In this document: positions 1 to 7,366 of the stretch, piece after piece
Layout of the letters: the number at the start of each line of letters is the position of its first letter
How positions within the stretch are numbered: position 1 is the first letter of the stretch
Source: Acidithiobacillus sp. AMEEHan
GTDB taxonomy: Bacteria; Pseudomonadota; Gammaproteobacteria; Acidithiobacillales; Acidithiobacillaceae
DNA length: 64,000 nucleotides
Assembly: GCF_030996345.1 (NCBI RefSeq)
Contig: NZ_CP118747.1
Span: 419,501 to 483,500 of the forward strand
Direction: 5' to 3'
Notes under the pieces: generated by a model
What the model was told of the DNA's origin: nothing
Database searches by the model: none
Seen by the model: only the letters and a program-made list of their open reading frames with translations
Position numbers and translations under genes: made by a program

Positions 1-590
1 CCCTCTCCCAAAGCGCCAATACCGTTGCCGCCACGCTGTTTTTCTTTTTTGTGGATCAGATCCTGCGCGCCCCGAGCTGGGCGCCTGCCTTTCTCTTGCT
101 GTATTTCCTGGCGGGGGCCGCAGGTATGCCTTTCTGGCTTTGGCTCTCCCATCGCCGCGGCAAGGCCCAGGCCTGGCGCTGGGCGATGGTACTCGCCACC
201 ACCGCCTTTCTCGGCGCCGGCTTTCTTGGCCCCGATCTCCTATGGGGCTATGCCCTCGTCTGCCTAGTGAGCGGCCTGGCCCTGGGTGCCGATCAAGCCC
301 TGCCGCCGAGCATTCTTGCCGACCATACCGACAACGACGTCGAGGCGCGCGCGGGCTCCTACTTCGGCCTCTACAACTGGGTCGGCAAGGCGGCAACGGC
401 CCTTGGCGCCGGCCTCATCCTGCCGCTGCTGCAGCTCTTGGGCTACAGCGCCAGCGGCCAGAATCTTTGGGCATTGCTCCTCGGTTACGCTGTGGTGCCG
501 GCGCTGCTCAAAATCTGCTCCATCTACTGGTTGCAACCCCGTCGGGTGGAGTTTTTTCCCGCTACTGTTCCCCAAGGAGTCTATCGATGA
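1..590 (+). CDS. MFS/GPH-type transporter, C-terminal part (5' end outside window)
   Basis: The reading frame is open from the first bases, so only about the last 195 residues are present. They are strongly hydrophobic with several membrane segments and end in a short polar tail. The stretch ADHTDNDVEARAGSYFG followed by a glycine-rich helix resembles the C-terminal half of glycoside-pentoside-hexuronide-type major facilitator proteins. The stop overlaps the next start (ATGA), so it is co-translated with the DUF3833 lipoprotein. In other Proteobacteria, from memory, an MFS protein and DUF3833 accompany photolyase genes in light-induced clusters. The substrate is unknown. Confidence 0.75.
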   Translation, partial: LSQSANTVAATLFFFFVDQILRAPSWAPAFLLLYFLAGAAGMPFWLWLSHRRGKAQAWRWAMVLATTAFLGAGFLGPDLLWGYALVCLVSGLALGADQALPPSILADHTDNDVEARAGSYFGLYNWVGKAATALGAGLILPLLQLLGYSASGQNLWALLLGYAVVPALLKICSIYWLQPRRVEFFPATVPQGVYR

Positions 591-1177
591 AACGTCTTGT
601 TCTCTTCGCCCCGCTGGCTGCTGTCCTTGCCCTTTCCGGCTGTGCCACCGTGCCCCAGGACTACGCCCATACCCAGCCACATTTCTCCCTGCGCGAGTTC
701 TTCAACGGCCCGCTGCTGGCTACTGGCATGTTCCAGAACCGCTCGGGCAAGGTGGTGAACCGCTTCACCGTGCGCATGCTCGGACATTGGCAAGGCAATC
801 AAGGTACCCTGGACGAGTACTTCACCTACATTGCCAATGACGGCAAGATCACTCACGCCGAGCGCGTCTGGCATCTGGTGGACGATGGCAATCACCACTT
901 CTCCGGCTATGCCGAGGGTTCCGCGGGTGACGTGAAGAAGGCTTCCGGCGATGCCTATGGTTTTGCCCTGCACTGGAGCTACAACGTCAAACAACCGGTG
1001 GGCAAGAGTTTCTATAATCTGCACGCCGACGACTGGATGTACATGATCGAGCCCAATGTCGTCATCGACCACACCGATGTCACCTGGTACGGCCTGCATG
1101 CTGGCGACATCACCCTGGAGATGCACAAACTGCCAGACACCGCCGAGAATCGCGCCGCCATGACCGCACCCCAGTGA
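587..1177 (+). CDS. DUF3833 family lipoprotein
   Basis: The protein has 196 residues. Its N-terminus is a lipoprotein signal with lipobox LSGC (Cys19), so it is probably anchored in a membrane facing the periplasm. The body carries family-typical patterns: FFNGPLLATGMFQNRSGK near residue 40, then GHWQGNQGTLDEYF and HWSYNVKQPVG. DUF3833 has no established biochemical function, but the family recurs in light- or singlet-oxygen-responsive clusters with photolyase, MerR and SDR genes. The start overlaps the upstream stop by 4 nt and the photolyase follows at once. A second DUF3833 gene without a lipobox lies at 10269-10823. Confidence 0.85.
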   Translation: MKRLVLFAPLAAVLALSGCATVPQDYAHTQPHFSLREFFNGPLLATGMFQNRSGKVVNRFTVRMLGHWQGNQGTLDEYFTYIANDGKITHAERVWHLVDDGNHHFSGYAEGSAGDVKKASGDAYGFALHWSYNVKQPVGKSFYNLHADDWMYMIEPNVVIDHTDVTWYGLHAGDITLEMHKLPDTAENRAAMTAPQ

Positions 1178-1185
1178 GGCGCTCC

Positions 1186-2709
1186 ATGCGGGCCCCCGGC
1201 GTCGTCTGGTTCAAGCGCGATCTGCGCGTTGCCGACCACCCACCCCTCGCCGAGGCTGCCACGCGCGGCCCGGTGCTCGCGTTGTATGTGATCGAGCCGG
1301 AACTCTGGCAACAACCCGATAGCTCCGGTCGGCACTGGCAGTGGCTACGCGCACGGCTGCAGTCTCTCGCCGCAGAGCTAGGGCAGTTGGGACTGCCCCT
1401 CTGCATTCTCCGCGGGGAAGTGCCGGAGATGTTGCGACAGATCCAAGAGGAAACCGGGATTGCCGCGCTTTACAGCCACGAGGAGGTGGGCAATGCCTGG
1501 ACCTACGCCCGCGACCGCAGGGTTGCGGCGTGGCTGCGCAAAGAGGGGATTCCCTGGTACGAATTTCCTCAAGATGGCGTCGTCCGTCCCCTGCGCGATC
1601 GTGACCTATGGCAAACGCAACGCGATCGCTTCATGCGCGCCCCGATCCCGCCAACGCCCTCGACGATCTTCAGCGCTGGGCTGCCGAGGGGCAGCATCGA
1701 CCCGGAGCAATTGCCGGAATGGCCGTCCCCGCATCTCGGTGATGGGCTGGCGTCGAAGCACCTTCCTCTCGCTACCCCGCGAAGGGCGCAGGATCTGGTC
1801 AGCGATTTCCTCGTCAACCGGCAACGTCACTATCTGCGCGGCATGTCGAGCCCGATCAGCGCGCAGCGGTATTGCTCGCGTCTGTCGCCCTACCTAGCCC
1901 TCGGAATCGTCAGTAGCCGCCAAGTGGTGCAAGCAGTCACGGCGGCACAGCGGCAGCAGCCGGGACAGCGCGGATTGCAAGGCCTGCAGGCACGGCTCGC
2001 GTGGCGCGGGCACTTCATGCAAAAACTGGAAGATGAGCCCCGCATCGAATTCGAAAACCTACAGCACGCCCTCGATGGTCTGCGCGAGGCAGAGTTCGAC
2101 GCCGCGCGTTTTCATGCGTGGGCGCGGGGAGAGACGGGATTCCCGTTGGTCGATGCCTGCATGCGTTTTTTGCAGGCCACGGGCTGGATCAATTTTCGGA
2201 TGCGGGCGATGCTGGTCTCTTTCAGCAGCTATGCCCTCTGGTTACACTGGCGCGAGCCGGCCCTGCACTTGGCGCGCCTCTTTCTCGATTATGAGCCGGG
2301 CATCCATTATCCGCAGGTGCAGATGCAGGCCGGCACCACCGGCATCAATGCGTTGCGCATCTACAATGTGACGAAACAGGCGCAGGAACTCGATCCGGAG
2401 GGAGAATTCATCCGCCGTTGGGTGCCGGAACTCGCGCAACTGCCGGCCCCTTGGGTACAGCAACCCTGGCTCTTGCCCGAGAGCAGCGCCAAGCGCTTAG
2501 GCGTTGTGCTCGGCGAGAATTATCCCTTCCCCATCGTCTCCCTGGCGCAAGCAACCCGCCATGCCCGCGGCCGAATCCTCGCCGCGCGACGGGAGATCAC
2601 TGCGCGGCAAGAGGCACAGCAAACCCTGCAGCGCCACGGTAGCCGCAAGCGCAGTTCCCGTGCAGCCCGGGCGCCGGACGATGGACGGCAACTCGACCTG
2701 TTTTCGTGA
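1186..2709 (+). CDS. phrB: Deoxyribodipyrimidine photolyase / cryptochrome family protein
   Basis: The protein has 507 residues. The N-terminal antenna domain begins VVWFKRDLRVADHPPL. The C-terminal FAD-binding domain contains YLALGIVSSRQV, then GFPLVDACMRFLQATGW, then QMQAGTTGINALRIYNVTKQ and DPEGEFIRRWVPEL. The family repairs UV photoproducts or senses blue light using FAD; the last motifs fit the bacterial photolyase/cryptochrome subgroup but do not settle which activity. I chose ATG 1186 because GAGG lies 6 nt upstream; a GTG at 1174 would overlap the DUF3833 stop. It is the third gene of the MFS-DUF3833-phr-tspO run. The basic C-terminal tail (RKRSSRAARAPDDGRQ) is typical. Confidence 0.9.
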   Translation: MRAPGVVWFKRDLRVADHPPLAEAATRGPVLALYVIEPELWQQPDSSGRHWQWLRARLQSLAAELGQLGLPLCILRGEVPEMLRQIQEETGIAALYSHEEVGNAWTYARDRRVAAWLRKEGIPWYEFPQDGVVRPLRDRDLWQTQRDRFMRAPIPPTPSTIFSAGLPRGSIDPEQLPEWPSPHLGDGLASKHLPLATPRRAQDLVSDFLVNRQRHYLRGMSSPISAQRYCSRLSPYLALGIVSSRQVVQAVTAAQRQQPGQRGLQGLQARLAWRGHFMQKLEDEPRIEFENLQHALDGLREAEFDAARFHAWARGETGFPLVDACMRFLQATGWINFRMRAMLVSFSSYALWLHWREPALHLARLFLDYEPGIHYPQVQMQAGTTGINALRIYNVTKQAQELDPEGEFIRRWVPELAQLPAPWVQQPWLLPESSAKRLGVVLGENYPFPIVSLAQATRHARGRILAARREITARQEAQQTLQRHGSRKRSSRAARAPDDGRQLDLFS

Positions 2710-2718
2710 GGCAAGATC

Positions 2719-3192
2719 GTGGAAATCTTCTTTACCTACCTGGTCAGCCTTCTCCTCAGCTTTGCGACCGCTGCCACCGGCGCCAGATTTCGCCCCGATG
2801 AATGGTACCAGTCCCTACGCAAGCCATCGGTGACTCCCACCCCGTGGGTCTTTCCCGTGGTTTGGACAGTGCTTTACGTTGCCATGGCGCTAGCAGCAGC
2901 GCAGATCTGGCTTGCTCCTGCCTCCCCTCTGCGCAGCCTCGCCCTCCTGCTCTACGCCCTGCAACTTCTGGCCAACGGGGCCTGGTCGTGGATCTTCTTC
3001 GGTCTGCATCGCGTGCGCACTGCCCTTCTCGACCTCAGCGCGTTGTTCCTTCTGGTTCTGCTCGATACGCTGCTGTTTTTTTCGTTGCAGACCATCGCTG
3101 GCATCCTCTTGCTTCCCTACCTGCTCTGGCTCGCCATCGCCTGGTATCTCAATGCCGGTGTTTGGTGGCTGAACCGCGCGCGCCTGGCATGA
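2719..3192 (+). CDS. tspO: TspO/MBR family tryptophan-rich sensory protein
   Basis: The protein has 157 residues and five hydrophobic segments, as expected for TspO. Family signatures are FRPDEWYQSLRKPSVTPTPW near residue 30, VVWTVLYVAMALA, and NGAWSWIFFGLHR in the fourth segment. TspO proteins bind tetrapyrroles and, in Rhodobacter, affect oxygen- and light-dependent gene expression. The start is GTG, nine bases after the photolyase stop, with GAGG upstream, so it belongs to the same operon. Its presence supports reading the operon as a response to light or photosensitiser stress. It could also act in porphyrin handling unrelated to light. Confidence 0.9.
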   Translation: MEIFFTYLVSLLLSFATAATGARFRPDEWYQSLRKPSVTPTPWVFPVVWTVLYVAMALAAAQIWLAPASPLRSLALLLYALQLLANGAWSWIFFGLHRVRTALLDLSALFLLVLLDTLLFFSLQTIAGILLLPYLLWLAIAWYLNAGVWWLNRARLA

Positions 3193-3411
3193 AACAACTC
3201 CGTAACATTTTTTGGGGTCTTCCTGACGCTTCGCGTATGATCACCAACACATAATGAACGATGTGGCACGTTTGGGCGATAATCACTCGGATCGCAGTTT
3301 TTCCCCGACGATGCTTACTGGGAGGGCGCGTACCCGAAAGTATCTCGCGAATCGTTCAAACCCGACAGTCTCGCTATACTTGTATTGCATTTTTAGAACG
3401 GGACCCGAAAT

Positions 3412-3636
3412 CTGCTTGCCATCCGACTGCCCACTGAAGTGGAAGCCCGCCTGGAAGCACTGGCAAAGGCCACAGGGCGCAGCAAGACTTTCTATGCTCG
3501 CGAAGCCATCCTCGAGCACCTCGATGACCTCGAAGATTTATACCTTGCAGAGCAACGCCTGATCGATCTCCGGGAAGGCCGCAGCCGCAGCTACACGCTG
3601 GACGAAGTGGAACGCGACCTTGGCTTGGCGGATTGA
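3412..3636 (+). CDS. RelB/DinJ-type ribbon-helix-helix antitoxin (start codon uncertain)
   Basis: The frame encodes a ribbon-helix-helix protein: LAIRLPTEVEARLEALAKATGRSK followed by an acidic C-terminal half with EHLDDLEDLYLAEQRL. It overlaps the downstream RelE-like toxin by 17 nt, the usual antitoxin-toxin arrangement. The only standard start in frame is GTG at 3439, which would remove the DNA-contacting beta strand. The expected start lies at or just before 3412, where the frame reads CTG CTT GCC. Either a CTG start is used or the original ATG has been lost. The start given is therefore a judgement. Confidence 0.65.
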   Translation: MLAIRLPTEVEARLEALAKATGRSKTFYAREAILEHLDDLEDLYLAEQRLIDLREGRSRSYTLDEVERDLGLAD

Positions 3637-3892
3637 CTTCGATGACAAGGCTAAGAAAGACCTGGCCGGACTGGACAGGACCGTTGCCAAGCGCATAACT
3701 GCCTTTCTGCGGGAGCGCGTCGCCCCGCTCGACGACCCGCGCAGCATTGGCGAAGTCCTCAAAGGTTCCAGGCTGGGAGACTTCTGGAAGTACCGCGTTG
3801 GCGACTATCGTATCACCGCCAGTATCGAGGATGATGCGATTCGCATCCTCGTTCTGCGCATCGGCAACCGCAAGGAAGTATGCCGGAAATGA
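3620..3892 (+). CDS. RelE/ParE-family toxin
   Basis: The 90-residue protein begins MAWRIDFDDKAKKDLAGLD and contains GDFWKYRVGDYRITASIEDD and ILVLRIGNRKEVC, which are the hallmarks of RelE-type ribosome-dependent mRNA interferases. The start is TTG at 3620, inside the end of the antitoxin gene. The pair sits between tspO and a convergent SDR gene and looks like an inserted accessory module. If the antitoxin start is truly lost, persistence of an intact toxin would need an explanation, so one of the two readings must be qualified. Confidence 0.85.
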   Translation: MAWRIDFDDKAKKDLAGLDRTVAKRITAFLRERVAPLDDPRSIGEVLKGSRLGDFWKYRVGDYRITASIEDDAIRILVLRIGNRKEVCRK

Positions 3893-3896
3893 CGTA

Positions 3897-3952
3897 GCCC
3901 CTCGGATCCCGTACCCTTTTTCTCCCATGACACGGCTCCGCGTCCGAGGGGC
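3897..3952. repeat. 10-bp perfect inverted repeat between convergent relE and SDR genes
   Basis: GCCCCTCGGA at 3897-3906 is exactly complementary to TCCGAGGGGC at 3943-3952, with a 36-bp loop that contains a T-rich run. It lies between the convergent toxin and SDR stops. It could work as a weak bidirectional terminator or mark the edge of the toxin-antitoxin insertion. No flanking T-tract makes a classical terminator. Confidence 0.5.
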
Positions 3953-3967
3953 ACCAACTGTCTGTCC

Positions 3968-4699
3968 TCATACACTGCAAAGCGGTCGCACGGCGCCAAA
4001 ACCCGCATCGACGGCCAAAACCTGACCGGTGATCTGTTCGGCGCCGAGCAAATACAGTAGGGCGCTGGCAACTTCTTGGGGAGAGATGATCTCGCCGAGT
4101 GGATATTGCTGCTTGGCCATTTCCCTCGCCCGCTCGTTGCGCAACAGATGCGCTGCCGCCGGGCTATCCATGAGCCCCGAGCGCACCCCATTGACGTGGA
4201 TCTGATCGCGCGCATGGGTGGCAGCAGCGGCCATGATCAGTGCTTCCAGTCCGCCTTTGGCCGCCGCCACTGCCTCGTGGAAGGACACGCCGATGTCGGC
4301 TACCACCGACGAGACGAACACCGCAGCGCCTCCACCGCCCCCTCGGCGCCGCGCTTTGACGAAGGCACGCAGCATAAAAAAAGCAGAGTCGAGATTGGCG
4401 GCCATACAGGCGCGGTACTGCTCCTCCGAGGTCTGTGCCAAACCCGCAAGCAGGAGCATACCGCTCAGATGCGCCAGAGCATCGGGAAGCACGCCGGCCT
4501 CGCCGAGGCGGGCGAATACCGCCTCGGCGCCGGCCATAGTGGAAACGTCCTCTTGCAACCAAAGATCTTCAGCGGGCGAGTCCGCGGGCGGCTCGCGGCG
4601 AGAAACGGCAATGACGCGCCAGCCTGCGGCACGCGCTGCGGGCATGAAAATTTGCGCCAGAGCCCCAGAAGCACCGGTGACTACAAGATTCCCTCTCAT
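3968..4699 (-). CDS. Short-chain dehydrogenase/reductase lacking the catalytic tyrosine
   Basis: The 243-residue protein has a Rossmann start NLVVTGASGALAQ, the AHLSG motif near residue 77, the active-site helix Asn (N102) and a serine strand VFVSSVV. In the YxxxK position it reads VAAAK (V144, K148), so the usual catalytic tyrosine is absent. Similar HEA[IV]AAAK variants exist in other proteobacterial SDRs as far as I recall. ATG 4699 is preceded by GGAGGAAG and overlaps, as ATGA, the end of a duplicated fragment of the AMP-ligase gene. This shows the SDR was once translationally coupled to the ligase, as the fourth gene of the PYP operon. Its substrate is unknown. Confidence 0.8.
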   Translation of the reverse strand: MRGNLVVTGASGALAQIFMPAARAAGWRVIAVSRREPPADSPAEDLWLQEDVSTMAGAEAVFARLGEAGVLPDALAHLSGMLLLAGLAQTSEEQYRACMAANLDSAFFMLRAFVKARRRGGGGGAAVFVSSVVADIGVSFHEAVAAAKGGLEALIMAAAATHARDQIHVNGVRSGLMDSPAAAHLLRNERAREMAKQQYPLGEIISPQEVASALLYLLGAEQITGQVLAVDAGFGAVRPLCSV

Positions 4700-4776
4700 C
4701 TTCTTCCTCCTATGCGACATGCCTGCGACAAGATTCCCGGCCGATCGTGGTAAAGCGCGAGGCGCTTGGGCTTGGG
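4696..4776 (-). repeat. Direct repeat copy 1: duplicated 3' end of the AMP-ligase gene
   Basis: About 80 bp here match 5697-5777 with roughly 10-15 differences. In the ligase frame this copy would encode KRLALYHDRPGILSQACRIGGRR and a stop that overlaps the SDR start by ATGA. The true ligase end (copy 2) encodes RRLALYHDWPGILSQAYRIGGGK. The two copies flank the hicAB segment, so the repeat records the insertion or recombination that separated SDR from ligase. Confidence 0.85.
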
Positions 4777-5073
4777 CTTGAGCTAGCCAGCAGCGCGCTA
4801 CCCGCAATTCCACTCTGGCACTTGCCTCCAAAGCTCCGACCCCCAACAAAAGCAATCTACCTCCACGAGACCGCCCAGGCGATAAGGCCTGTCGCGGTCT
4901 GCAACGGCGCGGTCCTCGGGTGATCTGTATACAATCCGCTGGACCAATCAGTCGCGATGACTGCAGACGCTTCTTGCTAGTCCAACAATCAACTCGCCCA
5001 AGCTAACCGGTGGGTTGAGAAATACCTTTCCAATGCCGGTTGAAAATAACAACAGAAGTGATATGTTCCGGCC
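4777..5073. other. Non-coding segment upstream of hicA
   Basis: About 300 bp without a convincing gene on either strand. It contains an AACCGG (5005-5010) / CCGGTT (5036-5041) inverted pair. It also holds a candidate promoter just before hicA: TTGAAA at 5040-5045 and TATGTT at 5062-5067, with a 16-bp spacer. The predicted transcript would start almost at the hicA ATG. HicB-type antitoxins usually repress their own promoter, so the inverted pair is a possible operator. No other feature was recognised. Confidence 0.4.
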
Positions 5074-5253
5074 ATGAACTCGAACGAATTCAAGCGATGG
5101 CTCGCCAAGCGAGGGGCGACGTTCCAACCAGGAAAGGGGGCGCACCTGAAGGTGTATCTGAACGGGCGTCAGTCGGTGCTCCCCATGCATGCCGGTGAGC
5201 TAAAGACAGGTCTCGTCGAGGCAATCAAGAAACAACTTGGGTTGAAGGAGTGA
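5074..5253 (+). CDS. hicA: HicA-type toxin (mRNA interferase)
   Basis: The 59-residue protein begins MNSNEFKRWLAKRGATF and continues GKGAHLKVYLNGRQSVLPMH, containing the conserved G-x-H-x-K segment whose histidine is catalytic in HicA double-stranded-RNA-binding-fold toxins. It ends EAIKKQLGLKE, typical of the family. The gene is followed directly by hicB. Its base composition is less GC-rich than its neighbours, consistent with transfer. Confidence 0.88.
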   Translation: MNSNEFKRWLAKRGATFQPGKGAHLKVYLNGRQSVLPMHAGELKTGLVEAIKKQLGLKE

Positions 5254-5258
5254 CACAA

Positions 5259-5684
5259 ATGAGCGATTTCGACTTTCCCGTAGTGCTGCATCCACAGCCA
5301 GAAGGCGGTTTCGTGGTATTTTTCCCGGACATCCCTGAAGCCATCACCCAGGGTGAGGATGAAGATGAGGCGCTGTTGGTGGCAGCAGACGCGCTTGAGA
5401 CCGCCCTCTCTATGTATGTAGACGAACGGAAACCACTTCCCGTTCCAAGTTCGCCCATGAAGGGTCAGAAAACCGTTAGCCCGTCTGCCTTGGAATGTGC
5501 CAAGCTCGGTCTATACCGAGCCATGTTGGAACAGGGGATTCGAAAAGCTGAACTTGCCCGTAGGTTAGGCTGGCATTTGCCTCAAGTGGACCGCTTGTTT
5601 GACCTAAACCATGCATCTCGTCTTGATCAAATCGAAGCAGCCGCACGTGCACTTGGGCGGCATATCGAGGTTCGTGTAGCTTGA
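5259..5684 (+). CDS. hicB: HicB-type antitoxin
   Basis: The 141-residue protein has an N-terminal partial RNase-H-like HicB fold (FPVVLHPQPEGGFVVFFPDIPEAITQGE) and a C-terminal helix-turn-helix (ELARRLGWHLPQVDRLFDL) that should bind the hicAB promoter. ATG 5259 is preferred because GGAG lies 8 nt upstream; GTG 5250 would overlap hicA by 4 nt. The pair is inserted between a photoactive-yellow-protein operon ligase and its former downstream partner gene and is flanked by ~80-bp direct repeats. Confidence 0.9.
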   Translation: MSDFDFPVVLHPQPEGGFVVFFPDIPEAITQGEDEDEALLVAADALETALSMYVDERKPLPVPSSPMKGQKTVSPSALECAKLGLYRAMLEQGIRKAELARRLGWHLPQVDRLFDLNHASRLDQIEAAARALGRHIEVRVA

Positions 5685-5696
5685 TGATTTTTCTAT

Positions 5697-5777
5697 TCAT
5701 TTCCCTCCTCCTATGCGATATGCCTGCGACAAGATTCCCGGCCAGTCGTGGTAGAGCGCCAGGCGCCTGGGTTTGCC
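5697..5777 (-). repeat. Direct repeat copy 2: authentic 3' end of the AMP-ligase gene
   Basis: This copy is the in-frame end of the ligase gene. It is the partner of the repeat at 4696-4776; the two enclose about 920 bp carrying hicAB. Divergence of roughly one base in eight suggests that the duplication is not recent, or that one copy was acquired together with the cassette from a related strain. Confidence 0.85.
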
Positions 5778-7046
5778 GGCGGCACTCTGCCAACTGCTCC
5801 AGCTGTCCGGGGGCAAAACGTAGAGGGGATAGGGTTCTTGCCAGCGGCGACGTAGCTGCGCCGGGTCGGTATCGGCCACCGCCGCCAGTACGGCAAGGCG
5901 ACGTTCCCCCGGGGCACCGACGACAATCTGCTGCAGGCTCGGATATTGGGCACGCAAACGCAGCTCTTCGCCCTCGGGCTGAATACCCCGGCCATCGGCC
6001 AATTTGAACGCGCTATCGCGCCGCCCGAGCCAGCGGTATCCGCCCTCGGGGAGAGGAGAAATGCGATCGCCGCTGTCGACGTAACCCTCGGCATCGACGA
6101 TAGATTGCCAAGCATGGCCATCCCAGCGCCCCAAGGCTTGGCCGGGCGAACGATAGCGCAGGGTCTCGGCAACCTGACATTCCACTTCGGGCAGAAAGGA
6201 ACCGATGCAGCCCGTAGAAAATTCCCCCCTTGCTCCGAGGCTGATACCGGGCCCGGCCTCGGTCTGGCCATAGCCAACCTGCAGCGCGCTACCGCTTAGG
6301 CGCCGGGCAAGGGCGTCATCCATTGCGGCCCCACCCACGTTGCCTCCGCGCAGGGAATAGATCTGGTCATCGTCCAAGAGCGCGGCCACCCGCGGCACCG
6401 TGAGAAGATGAGTAAACGTCTCGTGCCGCAGCTCGAGGATGGGCGCCACGCGCAACTCTGCACCGGCGATCAGCGCCGGCAAGAGTTCGAGCACACCTGC
6501 AAAGACATGGGCCCAGGGAAGGGTGTTGCGCAGCAGACTCTGGCGATCGAGTTCCATCTGCGGCGCATGTTGTCGCCACTGCCAGAGCAAAGCGGCATAG
6601 CTGAGTCCGTAGGCAGAACCCTGACCGATGCTGGCAGAGCTCCAGTAGATATTGGCGAGTTCTGCGGGATCGATGATCGTATCATCGACGGGAAACCAGT
6701 GTTCGCGCAGCGTTCCGTCCCGCCAGTCGACGAAGAGCGCGGGTCGTAGGGACTGCAGCCTGCGCGTGCGCTCCGCGGGAGACGACTCGGGCAGAGGACA
6801 AAAGACCCAATCCCCCTGCCAAGCCGCCAGCCAGTGGGCGATGTAGGCCGGACTGTTGGGTAGGGCGACGGCGATGCGCGCACGCGGCGGCAAGCTCCGG
6901 TGCCAGCGCCGTCGCAGCTGGGTTGCCCAAGCCAAGAGCGCCTGCCCCGGCCAAGCCCGGCTGATTCCCGCGGGACGCCAATCGAGACAGAAACCGCCTT
7001 CGAGACCATCGCGCAGGGCCTGCAGCAGGGCATCGCGAGCATTCAC
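5697..7046 (-). CDS. AMP-forming acyl/aryl-CoA ligase, candidate p-coumaroyl-CoA ligase for PYP
   Basis: The protein has 449 residues of the adenylate-forming (ANL) superfamily. The phosphate loop is degenerate (IYWSSASIGQGSAYGLS). Later motifs are good: YGQTEAGPG, YVDSGDRI, GRRDSAFKLADGRGIQPEGEE and SAAGKPRR with the catalytic lysine at about K425. It begins at 7046, overlapping the small gene before it by 4 nt (ATGA), and that gene overlaps pyp in the same way. In PYP-containing bacteria a dedicated ligase activates p-coumarate for attachment to the protein. Context therefore points to that role, but the substrate cannot be read from sequence. It could also be a distant fatty-acyl or aryl ligase. 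Confidence 0.8.
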   Translation of the reverse strand: MNARDALLQALRDGLEGGFCLDWRPAGISRAWPGQALLAWATQLRRRWHRSLPPRARIAVALPNSPAYIAHWLAAWQGDWVFCPLPESSPAERTRRLQSLRPALFVDWRDGTLREHWFPVDDTIIDPAELANIYWSSASIGQGSAYGLSYAALLWQWRQHAPQMELDRQSLLRNTLPWAHVFAGVLELLPALIAGAELRVAPILELRHETFTHLLTVPRVAALLDDDQIYSLRGGNVGGAAMDDALARRLSGSALQVGYGQTEAGPGISLGARGEFSTGCIGSFLPEVECQVAETLRYRSPGQALGRWDGHAWQSIVDAEGYVDSGDRISPLPEGGYRWLGRRDSAFKLADGRGIQPEGEELRLRAQYPSLQQIVVGAPGERRLAVLAAVADTDPAQLRRRWQEPYPLYVLPPDSWSSWQSAAGKPRRLALYHDWPGILSQAYRIGGGK

Positions 7047-7366
7047 GGCGCCAATTCATCCATCTGCGCCAGCAAGCTGCGCTGGCACTGCTGTGCCCGC
7101 TGTTGCAAGGCCGGCGGGATAAGGCTTTCGAGCAAGGCGATGCGCGCATCCACCTCCTGCAACTGCCGCGCCTGCTGCGCGCTGAGAAACTGCTCTCCAT
7201 CGCCCTGATGCGCGTTATTGAGTAGCTGCCACAGACAGAGCAAGCAGAGATAGAGCAGCAGATCCTGCTCCTCGCGCAGCTGCGGGGTTTGAAAGCGCTG
7301 AGCGGCGAGGGCATCGCAGGTCGCCAGCAACCAGTCGCTACTGAGCCAATCGGGGGCGCTACTCAT
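7043..7366 (-). CDS. Uncharacterised 107-residue helical protein of the PYP operon
   Basis: I do not recognise a family. The sequence looks all-helical, with a leucine-rich middle (DLLLYLCLLCLWQLLNNAHQG) and a C-terminal heptad-like helix (ALQQRAQQCQRSLLAQMDELAP). There is no signal peptide. It overlaps pyp upstream and the ligase downstream by 4 nt each, so the three proteins are probably made in fixed proportion. Given the context, it may be a partner or effector of the photosensor; that is inference only. Confidence 0.75.
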   Translation of the reverse strand: MSSAPDWLSSDWLLATCDALAAQRFQTPQLREEQDLLLYLCLLCLWQLLNNAHQGDGEQFLSAQQARQLQEVDARIALLESLIPPALQQRAQQCQRSLLAQMDELAP

